Below, one piece after another: positions 35,106 to 48,504 of a stretch of 50,375 nt of DNA (its first letter is position 1; the number at the start of each line of letters is the position of its first letter). Source of the stretch: Acanthaster planci (Eukaryota > Echinodermata > Asteroidea > Valvatida > Acanthasteridae); the NCBI RefSeq assembly GCF_001949145.1, contig NW_019091620.1, positions 444,131 through 494,505 of the forward strand, in the 5' to 3' direction. The notes beneath the pieces are model-generated. The model was not told where the DNA came from. It ran no database searches and was given only the letters and a program-made list of their open reading frames with translations. Both the position numbers and the translations under genes were made by a program.

Positions 35106-38100
35106 ACACAGGGGACTGGGTTGTGCGGTTATTTAAGAGCAATTGCTTTGAGATAGATGTACGTGTATTTATATGTTCTTTTTGTTTGAGAGGGTATAAA
35201 TGGAAACCTGGTGTCCAACCTCCCAATGCCCCCTGGGTGCGCCGCTGTATATAATATTTCAAAAATGTATTGTTATTATATTATGATGTCCAAACTAACG
35301 TTCGAGTAACTAAAATCACAAATTTGGGAACCACCCAGGGCTTTCTGTGAATCCCAGGGCCCGAGAAAAGTGGGGGTTTTTTGATTAATGCCGGCAATTT
35401 TGAAATTTGGTGTTAAACATCATTTAGAAAAATAACGGAGGGCCCTTGGGCTAACATCAATTAATAGGCCGTAAGGGAGCCTTATGCCAAATGTTGTGCT
35501 TTTACCGCCCAGTAACCGTGATTTGCCCGAGCCACCTATTCACTTAGTGACACCATGCACGCTCGGTTTGACAATGGAACATTAGGAATATAAGTGTTGC
35601 AAACATAATTGTACAATGTACTTGATAGTCTTCCTCATATACAAATGAGCAGAATGTCAGGCACGTGAGCAAGAACTTGAACGAAGAACGCTTGTTCCAT
35701 CACTGTAAATAAAAAATATTGCGGATAAAACACGTTTACGATGCTGGTGTAATAAGTTGTGATAAATTAAGATCAAGAATTGCTGCATAGTGTGCTTGGC
35801 TTGAAATGCATTCACGTGCTACATGCTTTGGGTCTGCTTCTCTTTTGCATGGATAATGTATCATTTGTCAAAACCAAACTATATCCACATGAAGAGACCG
35901 CGTTTCAGGGGATTGCGCCGCACCCATCAATATAACACGCAGCTTAATTAATGGCAAGATTAAGAAATGTAAGCCGGCAGATTCTAGAGTTGCCATTATT
36001 GTTTCCGGTGTATTGATAGACCTCTTGCGAGGATAACATTGCCACACACGGACCATATTTGCACAGTAGGATAGGAGCTCGGGCTTACGCTTGATACCGA
36101 TTGAAACTGTAGGTTGAACTTTGTCACTCGAGGCCATTGATTGGCATAATACGGAGTTTGAGAAGACAATAAGGGACAAGTTCATTATTAGTTACCCATG
36201 CATATTTTAAAATGCAAATGTTTAGTTTTTCTATTGAAAAATTAACACACGTTCACCATTTCCATCATTTTGCACTTGTAATAAAACTCAAAATGTTGAG
36301 ATTTTTTGAAGTCCCCTTGGCACGGATAATTAGTTTCAAGGAAAAAAGGAGGTTGTGACATTAGGTTTTAATTCACATCCCCTTAAATTAGGAACCAGCA
36401 CATTTAAGACGAAAAAGACGCCTTACTTTTGCAGTTTTGTGATACCTTAATAGTTGGTTTTACACTCATTCCTGACCTGAATCGAATCCGCAGTGCCGCT
36501 GCTTTTCCAAAATTAAGCAACAGGGGAGTATACCTTATACTTCGGCATTTTCCCACAATAAAAAAGACATGCGTCATAACCAAACTAGTCCCGCGGTTAA
36601 TGGCTTTCAGATTAAAGTATTCTCTAGGCACTCTTCCAGCGGATGTTCTTTTCAATAAACTCATAAATCATATAACCCCGAGCAAAAAAAAAATAGTGTT
36701 ATTATTTGAAGGAGACTATTTTGTGCTTTCCACAGCCTTGGTTCCGGACCAGGGGAACCGCAATTTTTCCTCAACCTCTGATACTTGCGTGCCCCAGTCA
36801 TGGGAACATAGAGATTAACAATGACTGTTTATACTGTTACAGCAGGGCCCATTGGTCTTCCTGATGATTAATATCTATTCAAGGACAGGTCAAAGAAAAA
36901 GAACTATTAGAGAGCCCTGTTCCCGGCGTAATGCTTGAACAATCGGTCGGAGCGAACAACTCCGACATTGGCCGTGCGGGAAAGGAGTGAAGCAAGCGGG
37001 GGGGGGCGGAGCAACATTAATGTTGATGGCATTTTGCGTCAGCGAGAGCGTGAAAAATTACGTTTGCGGTCCTTGAATATCCGTGAATTACTTAATATAC
37101 AGAATTTAACAATTACACATTCCATTCGTATTTAGTCTGGATTTAGTCATGCTATTTAAAGTGTAATTTTCATCAGACTCCGTGTATATATTATAAACAC
37201 TAAAGTGATATTCAGCATGTACTGGGCCACACCATCGAGATCAGTGTCTTCAATACCGAGATAGATAAGCCACCAACAAAATAATTATGACGGTAGTAAT
37301 AAAATCCACTCCAAGCGGATCCGTGTGATTTTGCTGCGCCTAGAATTTATCCTCAATTTTTGTGTAGTTCCTCTTCAACCGCCGCGTACATTTGGACGAC
37401 TGGATATTGGCGTCACGGATGGCTGCACAAGCTATCAACCCATGAACGCACAAAGCTACGCAGTGATTAAAACAAAGCGAGAAATTAATCTATGTCTAGT
37501 CTAAATAAATGTAAGTAAATAAGAAAAATTAAGAGTTTGACAGGCAGGGCTTCTTACTTTTTCAGTTTTATATATGTTCACTGTTCTCTTTTAGCAGTGC
37601 CACAGCCACAGGTGTTTATTCAAAGACACAAAATTGAAAGAGATAAGAGAATTGCATAGCCTTATAATATCTTTAGTATGTTTGTAGCAAGGTCCCACCA
37701 GAATAAAAACAACTTTAATACGGGCGCTTGTGCAATTTGCAGTTGTAGTCAAGTATCGGACCGCGATAACAAGACATATTTTGGAATCGCAAGAAAGACT
37801 GCTTCATGAGGAAAGTGCATGGTCGACGGAGACTTTAAGTATGAAGTTCAGAGTCGCGCGTATTTTATTTTCAAACGGATTGGTTGACATTCTTTGCCTT
37901 TTTTCGCCTTGTATTCCTGTGGTAAAACAAAAACAAAATGGCCCCCAGAATGGATCGTTAGAAAGCTTCGAGTGTCAAATACTTTAAAAAATTCACATCA
38001 TTTAATATTTGGCTTTTATTCACAAGCAGTTTTTTTTAATTAAATAAGTACACTTTAAGGTAAAAACTTGCGTTTCGCAATGGCTGTTATATTTTACGCT

Positions 38101-41100
38101 TGAGTGTGCCATCTCTTCAAAAAAGAAGTATAACTTTAAAAACACAGTAATCCATGAATGGATTGTAGCGTACAGTCAGTCGAGAAGTGACCCTATTCAC
38201 AAGTTGGCCATATAGAAATGAAAGCAGGGTTTTTATTTTGTTTATTTTGGGAACCTGAAAATAAAAATGAATGCAATGGTATAAAATGCTAATTTCATTT
38301 ACGATGATGAATAATTTAAAACCTTATATTTATATCTAAATATCGAGTAACATTTTTAAAAAATGAAAGTGAGACATGGAACCCAAAATAAACTGGCACC
38401 ATGCCACATTTGAAAGATTACGTTGAAATACGATTGATCCAGGGGACATGATCACAAAGACCTTCCTTATAAATAAGGTATGTTCCTCTATTCCGAGACT
38501 GTACTATTTATTCAAGCAAGAGGGAAACCCCTATAAAAACACTTCTCGTGTTTTACAGCATCCACGAGCAAAATGAAATGGTTAGGGTAACTAGAAAAAA
38601 TTTGTTAATTTGTCATTCGATATATTCAGTCAGTATTATTACATTTCACCTCTTTCTGGGGGTATTTAAGGAATGTGAATTTAAAGAAACAGTCTATTAT
38701 AGTTATATTGGTCCCCCACAAAGACGTGTGATCAACACTGTAGGTCTGAATACTATTGAAACAGTGGAATCATCTGGAAACTGGAAATGAAGGGAACCCA
38801 TTACGGCCACATCGGTCACCACAGCCAGCAAGGCCGCTGTCGCAGCCGCTTTTGGAGAGAGCGGATAAAAAGCAAGTGAGAATACCCGCATTCTACCCCA
38901 CTCGGTCCAGAAACTAAATGTACATCTTTCACAACTACATTTCCAAAATAAATCCAAGGGCATGTATACCTGTACATTCGATGACGCACGAGAAACTCTT
39001 TTCTGCGAGTGATGCCCCTCATCCCCATTCAGCACAGCAAGCATAGGCCTAACCCTTCAAATCGTATCGACGTTCCAGATACCCACTTAAGACACACTGA
39101 GAGACAGCCTAAATTAATTGTAACTTCCATCTACTGTAAGATTAAAGCCAAATGCAAACTACCAGTGGTAATGAAACTTACGATCTGTGGGATCGGGCAA
39201 AATGTCAAACGTAGGCCTACGTTGTTCCAAGTAAGAGGTACGGGCCTGACAGTCAGGCATCACGGGCTGTCGTTTGGTCATATCCTCAGACTCACAACAA
39301 ACCATTTCCGGAGGATGAATATTACTAGGGTATGAATACAGAAATAATACAAATATGAATTCCATTGAGACCTTGGTTTAATGGAAGCAGTGAGTTGTTG
39401 GCAACAGCCCTGGGACAAGGACTGTACCATTGCTGCATTGTGCGAGATCAGCCGACCGTGCAGTGAGTCATCAACAGGTAAAAATGTAGCCCACCAAGGG
39501 GAAACCGAACGTCCATAAATGCACATGTTAATTTTACAAAAATGCCAACAGGGTACTGTTCAGTTTTAAGTAGTACGCTTTGCTTGAGCACTCTGGACGA
39601 CCTTATAAGCCCTGGATGAGTATTACAAACCAATACACATCAACAGTCTGAATGACGAGGTGTTACGAGGATGTCAGGTAATATTGAGTACATATTATAG
39701 TGATCCGCTTGGTGCTTACTATCAGTGCCTCGTGCTCTCGAACGTATGAAAACTCTAAAACACTATTGGTTAAATGCATTGAAAAGTGCACGCTTTTACC
39801 AATCAAAATTATCCATGTTTTCCCAGATATGAGGGCGCTGTTGCTGTGAAGTCAACTAGGGAAGACATGGTTCAGTGCATAGGCATTTCTGTTCAAACCG
39901 TGAACCCAGAATTTACTAACTGAAAACATTTCTGAGAGAGGGGTGGCGTTTTTTTTTATTGCTATGCAAACAAACAACAATGAATCAGCAAAGAAGAGAA
40001 AATTTGGTCCAGGAAAACCTACAAAAACAAAGAACTTTTCTGTGTACAAACCAATGTAACATTGAGGCTTCTTCCTGTGATGACATTACAGTTTTACACA
40101 TGAATATGGAAATACCATTAGCATAAAAATCAAAAAGGCATCAAAATACCCTTTGAAATAGTGAAACTAAAGTTGAAAATAAGGTTTGCTGAGGCACAAA
40201 GGTGCATTGTACAGGTTTGTAATCAAAAACATTGATTGCAGCTACCCTTTAATTCCCTTCGAGTTTCTGTTTGTTCGTTTGTCGGTGTGTTGGTTTATGT
40301 GGTTGCGCAAGCGTGGAACACATAGTATGGACCTCCAGACAAATAGTCCAAGTAATGAAGGTTCATGATTTTGTTATTTGTGCTTCCCTCGTGAAATCAT
40401 TGAATTAACATTTGTCATCATGTAAGCTTTGCTTGCACGAAAGTTAAACTGGCCCATTTGGTTTGTGTATAAGCATGCGCGTGTTTTTGGCAGCCCAAAA
40501 AGGACCCTAGAGGCTTCCCCGTAGGTAGTTTTCAGACGTCTTACAGACGTCCTTCGAACGTAGAGACCAGTAGTAGGTAATCATTCCGAAGGAATCCTGC
40601 TTTTGGGGGTATTGAGGAAATTAGCATTAGCAATTCCCTACAATGCCGAACTGTCACGTGACATAACTTTGGAAAACTTTCTAGAATGGATTAACACTCT
40701 CTCTTGAGTCACGTAACACAACTGTCTGACGTATTTACTTGCTTTTTTGGAAATACTTACATCTCTGTAAGTAGAAAAAAGCAATTGCGCATCCGCAGAG
40801 CTAAACAACCACCAAACCCACAGGCCAGCTAGCTATACCGGTCCCTATTTAATAGGGACGTGGACCAGTCCAAAAGGGCACAGGCTTTCCCACGTTTCTT
40901 GACAAGAAGCGTTATGCTACTTTTTGGAGTGGGAGGGGAGAATCCCGTACACTTATCTTTCTTGTCGAAAAAGGTGAATTAAGATGAAACACCCCGATTT
41001 TTTAGGCAGGATGTCAAACGTTTAATTTCCCCAAAGTTATGCTTTGTCAGAAAAACTATGTATGAGTATGGACTCAGGCAAGCAACACCTTTTTTGTAAA

Positions 41101-42423
41101 ACCCCCCGATGTTTTCCACATTTTTCCGAACTAGGAAGATGTTTGTGAATGTGACATGCTCTAAGTGTCTGATTTTCAGTCATTAGCATGCAGGAAACTG
41201 ATAGGCTTTTATGTTTAGTTGTCAGAGTGAAATTGACGACATCATACGTTATAGTCTATTGCGCTATTACAAGAATTGCATATCGCGTGTGCATCCACTT
41301 GACTGCGTTGTAAAGTTGCGTTTAATAAATGGTACCACCGGTCTTTCACACTGCGAGGGTATGATTTTTCTTTTAGTTATTTTGCCAAATGGATTCAAAC
41401 GTGCCTCCGGCACTCTCAAACTTAAAGCCGATCATGCAACAGTCAATCACCGAATCAGTCATGGGTGACGACAACTCTAAAACAAGCATATTATGATGAC
41501 GCGGGTGTAATATTGATCTCTGACTCAAACCAAACGCATGTTGTTCTTCAATATTTAGTTCGGTTCCCAAAATGCAAAAATTGGAGTAGTGAATGCCTGT
41601 ATATGATAGCAACAAATGGCTACGGCGAGAATTCATGGAGTCTATTCCAGCTTACAAATGAGAGCTGAGAGCGGGTCCGGTTATAAATGAGTGAGTTATA
41701 AATGCCGGTATGAGTAACATAACGAAAAATGTGTATTTAGTTCCAACGAAGAAAGTTACACCGTGGTAAACGCACGTTTTGTGATAACGAAAGTGTAGCC
41801 CTTTCAGAAACCAAATTACCACCCCAACCCAAAGTTAAGGAATTTTGTCTTTGAATTCATCTGGAAAAGACGTCATCGAAAGAGACCGTTTTCGAAAGAT
41901 ACACGCATATGTAATATGCAAAGTGGGGGAAGAAAAGGGTTGAAGGCCACACGCGCACACCCTGCATACCGGGGGGGGGGAGATATCTACTTTATACCGG
42001 TACCATTATAGCCTACACGCAGTTGTATTTTCTACAGTAAACAGTGACGTGTAGGCCTACTCTGATTATAACGTTACATCACTACTTCAGGAAAACCCCG
42101 AACTCTTCTTCCCCCCCTATAAATACGCATATACATGTATAGGTCTAGGAACAGAAGGAGTTAACAGACTACTGCATCAGTAAGTTACGTACAGGAAATT
42201 AATCTTTATTAATTAGAACTTAGTCCTGTATGTTATTTCTTGCACTTAAAGAAAAAATTCGAAAAGTGTGGTTTATTTGATGATAATGTTCAAAATCATA
42301 ATAAATTTACATCCCTTTCTAGTAATATTCTCCGGGCGCTTTACAATGCAAAAAAAATACACAAAACAAATACAATTAAAGCTACAGAATACAAATGCTA
42401 ATACTGAAGTCAAAGTTGTAATA
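35106..42423. other. No gene recognised
   Basis: AT-rich DNA with scattered frames under 130 codons, none with a domain that I recognise. Minor landmarks are a near-perfect palindrome GTCCCTATTTAATAGGGAC at 40841-40859 and a G run near 41971. Confidence 0.4.
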
Positions 42424-42576
42424 AGTCACTAATTTTGTGACTCGAGTTGAGTCGAGTCCCTGTAAAGTAGTTAGTAAAGTCGAGTCATTGAAACGTAGTG
42501 ACTCGAGTCGAGTCAGCTGGCAAAACGTATTGTCGAATTGCTTAAAAAAATTTAGCTCGAGTCAATTCCAGTCACA
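42424..42576 (+). repeat. GACTCGAGT/GAGTC-rich repeat segment
   Basis: TGACTCGAGT occurs twice (42438 and 42499), each followed by GAGTCGAGTC-like words, with further degenerate copies near 42479 and 42556. The unit is close to palindromic, so both strands look alike. Confidence 0.7.
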
Positions 42577-43118
42577 AATATTTGAACACAAAAGTTACAC
42601 AAAAAGATTCAATTTTAAATCAATTTTATTAATACTCGAACGACTACGTGAGAAGGGCCAGAGCCAGAACCAAAACAAAATTCGAAAAAGAAAAAACATA
42701 GACAAATCATCAAGGGCTTACAGTTCCTTCGTCTGAACCCTGATTTAAACTCAGAGGTTTACAATTTTAGTTTTCAATAATATTCTACTGCGGCTGTAAA
42801 CGTTGGTTTTGAAAATCACACGGAGAAAAACACGTGGAAAATTTCACTTTCTTTTGTTTTAAAAGTGATATGGCCCACAGTTGAAAACTGTCTGAATGGG
42901 CAATTAATATCTGAACACCCGGGAAGGTTTTGAACACTACATTTTCCCCAAACAGGAAGACGTGATTGTGCAGGATTTGTTGGAGTCACAGACATTCCCA
43001 GCCTTGATGTCGTCCATCCCCGTGGAGTGTCTGAATGCATCTTCGTAAACAGAAACGCCCAAAACCCTTAATTCGATTGAGCATTTTAACAGCGTATCTG
43101 ACCTATCCGGAAGACCTG

Positions 43119-43373
43119 TTAGATTGCTCCCATGTCGTTCCAGGGTTGATGATGATTGACACCGGGCCAGCTTTGTTCCGCTAATTGTATTGTTGCTGTT
43201 GAAACCTCAGTAACTGCGGGGGACATTCTCGGGCCAAATTCTCTATTTCCCGCAATATACCGTACAGCGAGCCGGTAATGCCAATAGATGTCCATGGCTA
43301 TTCTTGTCACTCGTACAAGCAAGAAATTAACGATTCCCGCTGAAATTCCATACACCGTGTGCGACCAATCCAT
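43119..43373 (-). other. Unassigned 84-codon open frame
   Basis: Starts at an ATG directly preceded by TTATAT. It encodes a fairly hydrophobic N-terminal half (TVYGISAGIVNFLLVRVTR) and has no domain that I know. There is no neighbouring exon with matching phase that I could identify. It may be a real first exon or chance. Confidence 0.15.
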
Positions 43374-44390
43374 ATATAAGTTAACTCACGGAATTCCCCT
43401 CAGTTCTTCGTATCGGTAGATCTGGATTTATGTAGATGACCAACCTACGTTTCAGTTGAAAGGGAGTGGTCGTCTAAAGACCATCATTACTCTATTGTGC
43501 ACGTTTGTATGCTACTTTATCGTCACACAGTAACAACGAAGAAGGTATAAATGATGACCACTCGGTCACTGCCCTTTGTAACCTGTTTTTGACATGTGCA
43601 TGATGACAAAACATCACTGCTTATTTTTTTATCCTGCATACTTGCATGATTCCTCAAACCATTTGCTTGGATTTATGCAATCTGGGAGAATTACGCGTTT
43701 CGCTTGAATTTATTGTTGACTCCGCGGATTCCAAATATGGCACTGCAAATGGAAATAAATGGAACATCATTTGGTTTTATTCCTTGAGAATATGACATCC
43801 TGTTACATGAACTTTCGAAAGAGGTCATGATATGGTCCAACGCAGCACGCTATAGCCTGTATACTAGTAGTATAAAGTTAAATAAGATTAAATAAAAGCC
43901 GTAAACTCAGTACCGCGTGATAAAAAATTGACCCTATATAACTACCTAGAATGTGTCCGATTTCATGATCGTACTGGCAGAAAGAATGATCTCAAATCAC
44001 CATTGTTTAATACTGGTATATCTCCGAGGATAAATTGGCATGATCAATTTCTCGAGTTTTCAGAAACAAGTTTCCTTGAAAAGGACTGGATGAAATTATT
44101 TTGAGAGATAATATATAGTTGCGGTTCAAAATCGAAATAAAATTCGTCGATTTTACTTCCGTGTTGTTTTGGGAGTACACAGTAGGCTTTGTATTGGCGG
44201 GCGAGATTTGAAGGTCAGAACTTCATCGAATGATTTTGAGTGTTGCGTTTCTTTACCAAGAAAGTGTGCCAGTGAAAGTTGATTAGCATATAAATAGGAT
44301 CTACAGTCTAACTTCTTGCTGTCTAAATTTAAATAAAAAAAAAACAGGAATTATATATATGACACTTGAAAGGACCCCTTCAGTATTAGG

Positions 44391-44770
44391 TATGGTGTAC
44401 TATTTACGACACACATTTCTACCTATTCCTAGGCGACGCAACGGCACGACGGCTCCCTGGTATCGTACCGTCGCGTCGCGACGTTGCTCCGTTGTCATTA
44501 CGTTTGTATACACACAAATCGTCGCGTCGCGCGTCACGTCGTGCAGTGCAGTCGCCCGTCGCGTCTTATGACCTTTCCATTTCTCTGATTAAACGTCGCT
44601 CCTTCTCTCGACCCTTCGCATGACACCGCCGTAGGTCACGTCGAGCGTCGCGTCGTGCATTGCGTCGGGTTTCAGGTGACGTTAGGCAAAAGAATATGAA
44701 GACAGCACGACGCGACGGGCGACGTTGCCTAGGAATAGGCAGAAGTGCGTGTCGTAAATAGTACATCATA
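44391..44770. mobile_element. Foldback element with 47-bp inverted ends and GTCGC core
   Basis: The left end TATGGTGTACTATTTACGAC (44391) and the reverse complement of the right end (44770) match over about 47 bp with around five differences, through CCTATTCCTAGGC. Between them is a CpG-rich GTCGCGTCG/CGACGCGAC core arranged as an inverted repeat. TTAGG lies just left of the element and again one base beyond its right end, a possible target duplication. Because of the symmetry, both strands encode an apparent YYLRH-x-LLPIPR peptide; this is not a gene. Confidence 0.8.
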
Positions 44771-44856
44771 GTTAGGCCTTATTCAATAAACTTGTGTGGA
44801 TGTAAAGTGACCGTCTACGTGCGTACATCATCACTGCACACATACATGACGACCAT

Positions 44857-45219
44857 TCAAAGTGCAGCTGAACGTATTTTGGTAAGGGACAAAAGGGACG
44901 CCCGTGTTTGTTTTTCTTGCCAATCCACCTGAGCGGCCAAAGATTCCGTTTTGTTTTCATCCCTTTGTCCCTTTCTGTTTTCTTGACTGTCAATCACAGG
45001 TGCACAGGTTGCATGAGGCGGGCAACCTCGCACCTCCACGGCAACCTCGTTAGCGTTTATGGAACCTTGTGTAAAAGCAAATACGAAGGCCATAACGTGC
45101 ACAGACCATTGCAAGAATGTTATCCACAAACGATGGTTGAATAAGCAAATGTTTGAAGTAACTTCCTTTCCCGATTCACGACAGCTTATCCCTTTGCTGA
45201 CAGATTTACAGCAAATCAT
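44857..45219 (-). other. Unassigned 120-codon open frame
   Basis: An internal Met at 45093 is followed by AFVFAFTQGSINA and then by a segment with two cysteines (GCPPHATC), which could pass for a signal peptide and start of a mature chain. No donor, acceptor or homologous exon confirms it. Confidence 0.12.
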
Positions 45220-47380
45220 TAAATCGTGACTGTCAAGATTTTGATCTCAAAATATTATAAACATAGGCCCTTTTCAACTCTGAAGTACGCAGACAAGCGC
45301 GCTATGCATATATATTTTAAAAACGAGTACAGTATGTGCAGAACAACTGATCATCGAATCAAGGTTTGTTTCTGTCGCTTCCTATTGGAAGCTACCATTG
45401 AACCACGTGTTGCAGTACTTTTGACACCGATTCAATGGCACCAAAAAACCATGCTTAACTAAGGGGCTTCCCCTCCTTTACCCTAACCAACGCTAAATGA
45501 AATAATAACGACACTATCGATCGGGAACAGTGCTTCCGAGATATCCTTTCATGTTTACATTATTATGACTCTCAGAAGGATAATACATGAAATATGCAAA
45601 TAATTCAAAACAGAAACGTCCACCTCAACAAACCCAACGACTGCTAATGCCAAAACAACATGTTGTTCAATTTCAGACCTTCTTTCCCATTGGCCGTCTC
45701 TTATCAGAAAATCAGAGACAAGAGAAGAAAGACATCATTCCAGGACTTTCTAGTGGCTGTTTTGATCATCAACCGACATTAGTGTAACCCCAAACGATTT
45801 TGTTAAACGTGCAGTAAGACGCTTGGAACTGCATGGTTGCAAAAAAGTTGCAAAGCACCCGATAAAGTTGCCTATTGCCAAATTTGCTTCTTTCCACTCG
45901 TATACATCAGTCTCCAAGCCATCATCTTACCAACCATTAATTAGATTGCTATTGTGCTGGTGGCAACATCCTTCACATTTGTCCTTCTTGGTGTCTCTGA
46001 GTGGGGTTCCATCCTTCTAGCCTATCCATTCAGTCCAATTAATTAACCGTCTCAACGGTGATGTGCCACAAACAAGCCACCCAGACTGGAGGTAAGTGAC
46101 CGACTGGTCGGACGCTGGCAGCTGCCTCTACAATCGGTTTGCTCGGAATAATCAAGACCTACCATTCATTAAAAGCTGAGGTTGCAGATATGTAAAAAAA
46201 AATAATAATAAATTCAATAGGATACCCTCACTTTAGGATCAAATCAGGAAAAATCCATCACTTCAGGTTTTCAGATTCACATCATGCTTATTCACCATGT
46301 TAGGTTTTGTTCAGTCTTTTCTTTGTTGGGTAATCCAATGACTTGTGGGCAAAATTTGTTATCCAAAGATGATTTTGAAAAAATGCATACCATCAATTAC
46401 AAAATAGAGCACTTTTGGGGGGGCTGAGCTTCACTCCACTTTCACTGAAATACAAGGAGGAAGTCCTGTCCACATCTCAATCCGCTCTTTTTACAAAGCA
46501 TCCGAATCATGGGCAACGAAACGCTGATGTTTTGAAGCATTTTAGGGAAAACAAGTCGTGATTCAGTCAGTGTGGGTTATTTGATCACCAACCCCACCGA
46601 TGTTGCTCATTTAGGTCTTATCAATCTGTTCAGCAGGGAGTCCAGAAAAAATATTGCATTCGTTGTGGTCTGTCTGTTAAAAGAGAATGGTCGCGTTAAA
46701 GTTTTCATTCAGGTATTTTTAGCACTACACTGCTATTGTCAGCTAAAGCGTTTGGGGGGAAACAACCAATTGTATCTAGTACGTGAACCGCGCATTATAT
46801 GAGTTTTTATTCCATTCATACTGAGGGCTTGTGTTTTAGCCATTTTCTTTTTAAAATAAGGATTAGACAGATCACGTGCAAAACAGAAAGGTAAAAAACT
46901 AGCCCTACTATGTACCTCATAAGGCTGTTGAATAAAGCTAAATAATTTCTTTTTTTTTTGCTTTGCTCAGGAAATATGGGTTCTTATACAGGAAAGGAAT
47001 TTGTATTTTTTTCTTTTTTTACTGCATGTCTTAATAGTTTAACAAGTTCATGTCACTAAATGTACATCTTTTTATCAATTCTTGGCATTTTGTAAGACCA
47101 TGTGCAATTCAGCCTTTTAGGCTGTTATGATTTTAATAAGACACCTTAATGCTAATAATAATGGTGATGTAGTATATCGGAAGCAGATGGATATCACGCA
47201 ACAGCGCCCTCACATAGACGGGTGTCATTAACATTGTTTGCTTTATAATGGTTAGATGCGGTCTACCCTTTGTCAATACGAATAAAAGTATGCTGGTATT
47301 TCGCTGACGTAGTATGTCAGAGGTATACCGACACTCCAAGCAAGCCTGTCCAGAGGCATTTTTTTCCTGAACCATATAAT
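45220..47380. other. No gene recognised
   Basis: AT-rich sequence between foldback elements. Only short frames are seen, with no supported repeat. Confidence 0.5.
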
Positions 47381-47383
47381 CAC

Positions 47384-47550
47384 TATGGTGCACTATTTAA
47401 GACAAACATTTCTCTCTCTCTTTAGTCTCCATCCAGGCGATGCAATTACACGACGCAACAGCACGACGGCTCCCTTGCGTCGTGCCGTCGGGTCGCACCG
47501 TCGCCTTCTTGCCATTACGTTTGTACACACACGACGCGTCACGTTAGGAT
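47384..47550 (+). repeat. Half-copy of the 44.4-kb foldback element
   Basis: Starts TATGGTGCACTATTTAAGAC and shares ACGACGGCTCCC, the GTCGC core start and CATTACGTTTGTACACACAC with the left half of 44391-44770. Similarity ends near GTCACGTTAGG, without the inverted right end. Confidence 0.75.
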
Positions 47551-47794
47551 TTCAAAAAGTGGGGGAACAAAATTAATTCTATTACATAATTATTAGAAAG
47601 ATCAAAATTAGAGCAGGAAAAGCTAAAAGTTGTGGCTCATGTTATTTATTTCCTGGACACAATGCTCATGACGCTCTTTCTAATTACATTTGATTAATTA
47701 AAAAACAAACCTTTTCTTCAACAACTCACTCTTCGTGAAAACACAAAGTTAGAAAGCATGCATGAAAAAGAACAACAGAAACAAGACCTGCTAT

Positions 47795-47992
47795 CTATTC
47801 GCTCTTTGTACGCTGCCGCCATGGGCATGCAGAGCCTCGATCTGGCAGCTTTTTCCGTGTATGTTGCCCAGTAGCTTTGGGCATGCTGTGTTAGTTCTTC
47901 TACCATCTGTACTATACGATTGGACAATATTTTAAAAGCTGTCAGTTCGAGGCTCTGCATGCCCATGGTGGCAGCGTACAAAGAGCGAATAG
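47795..47992. repeat. Long hairpin: 59-bp arms, 80-bp loop
   Basis: The left arm 47795-47853 (CTATTCGCTCTTTGTACGCT and onward) pairs with 47934-47992 with three mismatches in 59 bp, two of which are G:U compatible in one RNA sense. The arms are better conserved than the outer inverted repeats, which suggests a younger insertion or selection on pairing. Confidence 0.85.
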
Positions 47993-48504
47993 CATGTAAT
48001 GGGTGCAGTTCACTAATTCAAGTTAGAATTTCTGGTCAGCTCATTAGCATTAAAAATCCCCCCAGCATCTTCTGAAAAAAGGAGATTGTTTGGCCCCCAA
48101 GAGGGTGAGATTGTGTAAATTGTTGCCAGGATGAACTGCCTGGGTCTTTGAGCTATCATATGAGAGCAGGATGGCTAAAAACTACGCTTGAAAAATGGTC
48201 CTAAAAAGTTGAGGGTTGCCACTTGAAAAATTGCTGCAATCAGACTCCGGAAAAATCACTTTTCCAGGGGTGGTGGTTTTGTTTTGTGGGAATAATTAAA
48301 AATGTAATTGTTTAATCCACAAAAAACTGATAATAAATTGAAAGATTAGGGACCAGACAATAATTTTATTTGCGTTTCAACAATCTCAGGGATGTTTGTG
48401 TGCATGTTATCGGACCCTGAACAGTACATTTTACACTGTTTTCAATGGGGCTTGAATTAGTGGACTGTACCCTACTTTGCTAGTACGGGGCTGGAAATAG
48501 TGTT

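Noticed and set aside
34705-35262. 159- and 185-codon frames on both strands
   Set aside because: Most of their length is the run of N; they are artefacts of the gap.
36404-36818. Long frames on both strands (86 and 129 codons)
   Set aside because: No domain or homologous second copy, and both strands are open, so coding is unsupported.
44359-44769. Matching YYLRH-x-LLPIPR peptides on opposite strands, and a similar YLRQTFL start at 47385
   Set aside because: The similarity comes from the terminal inverted repeats of the foldback element, not from a protein family.
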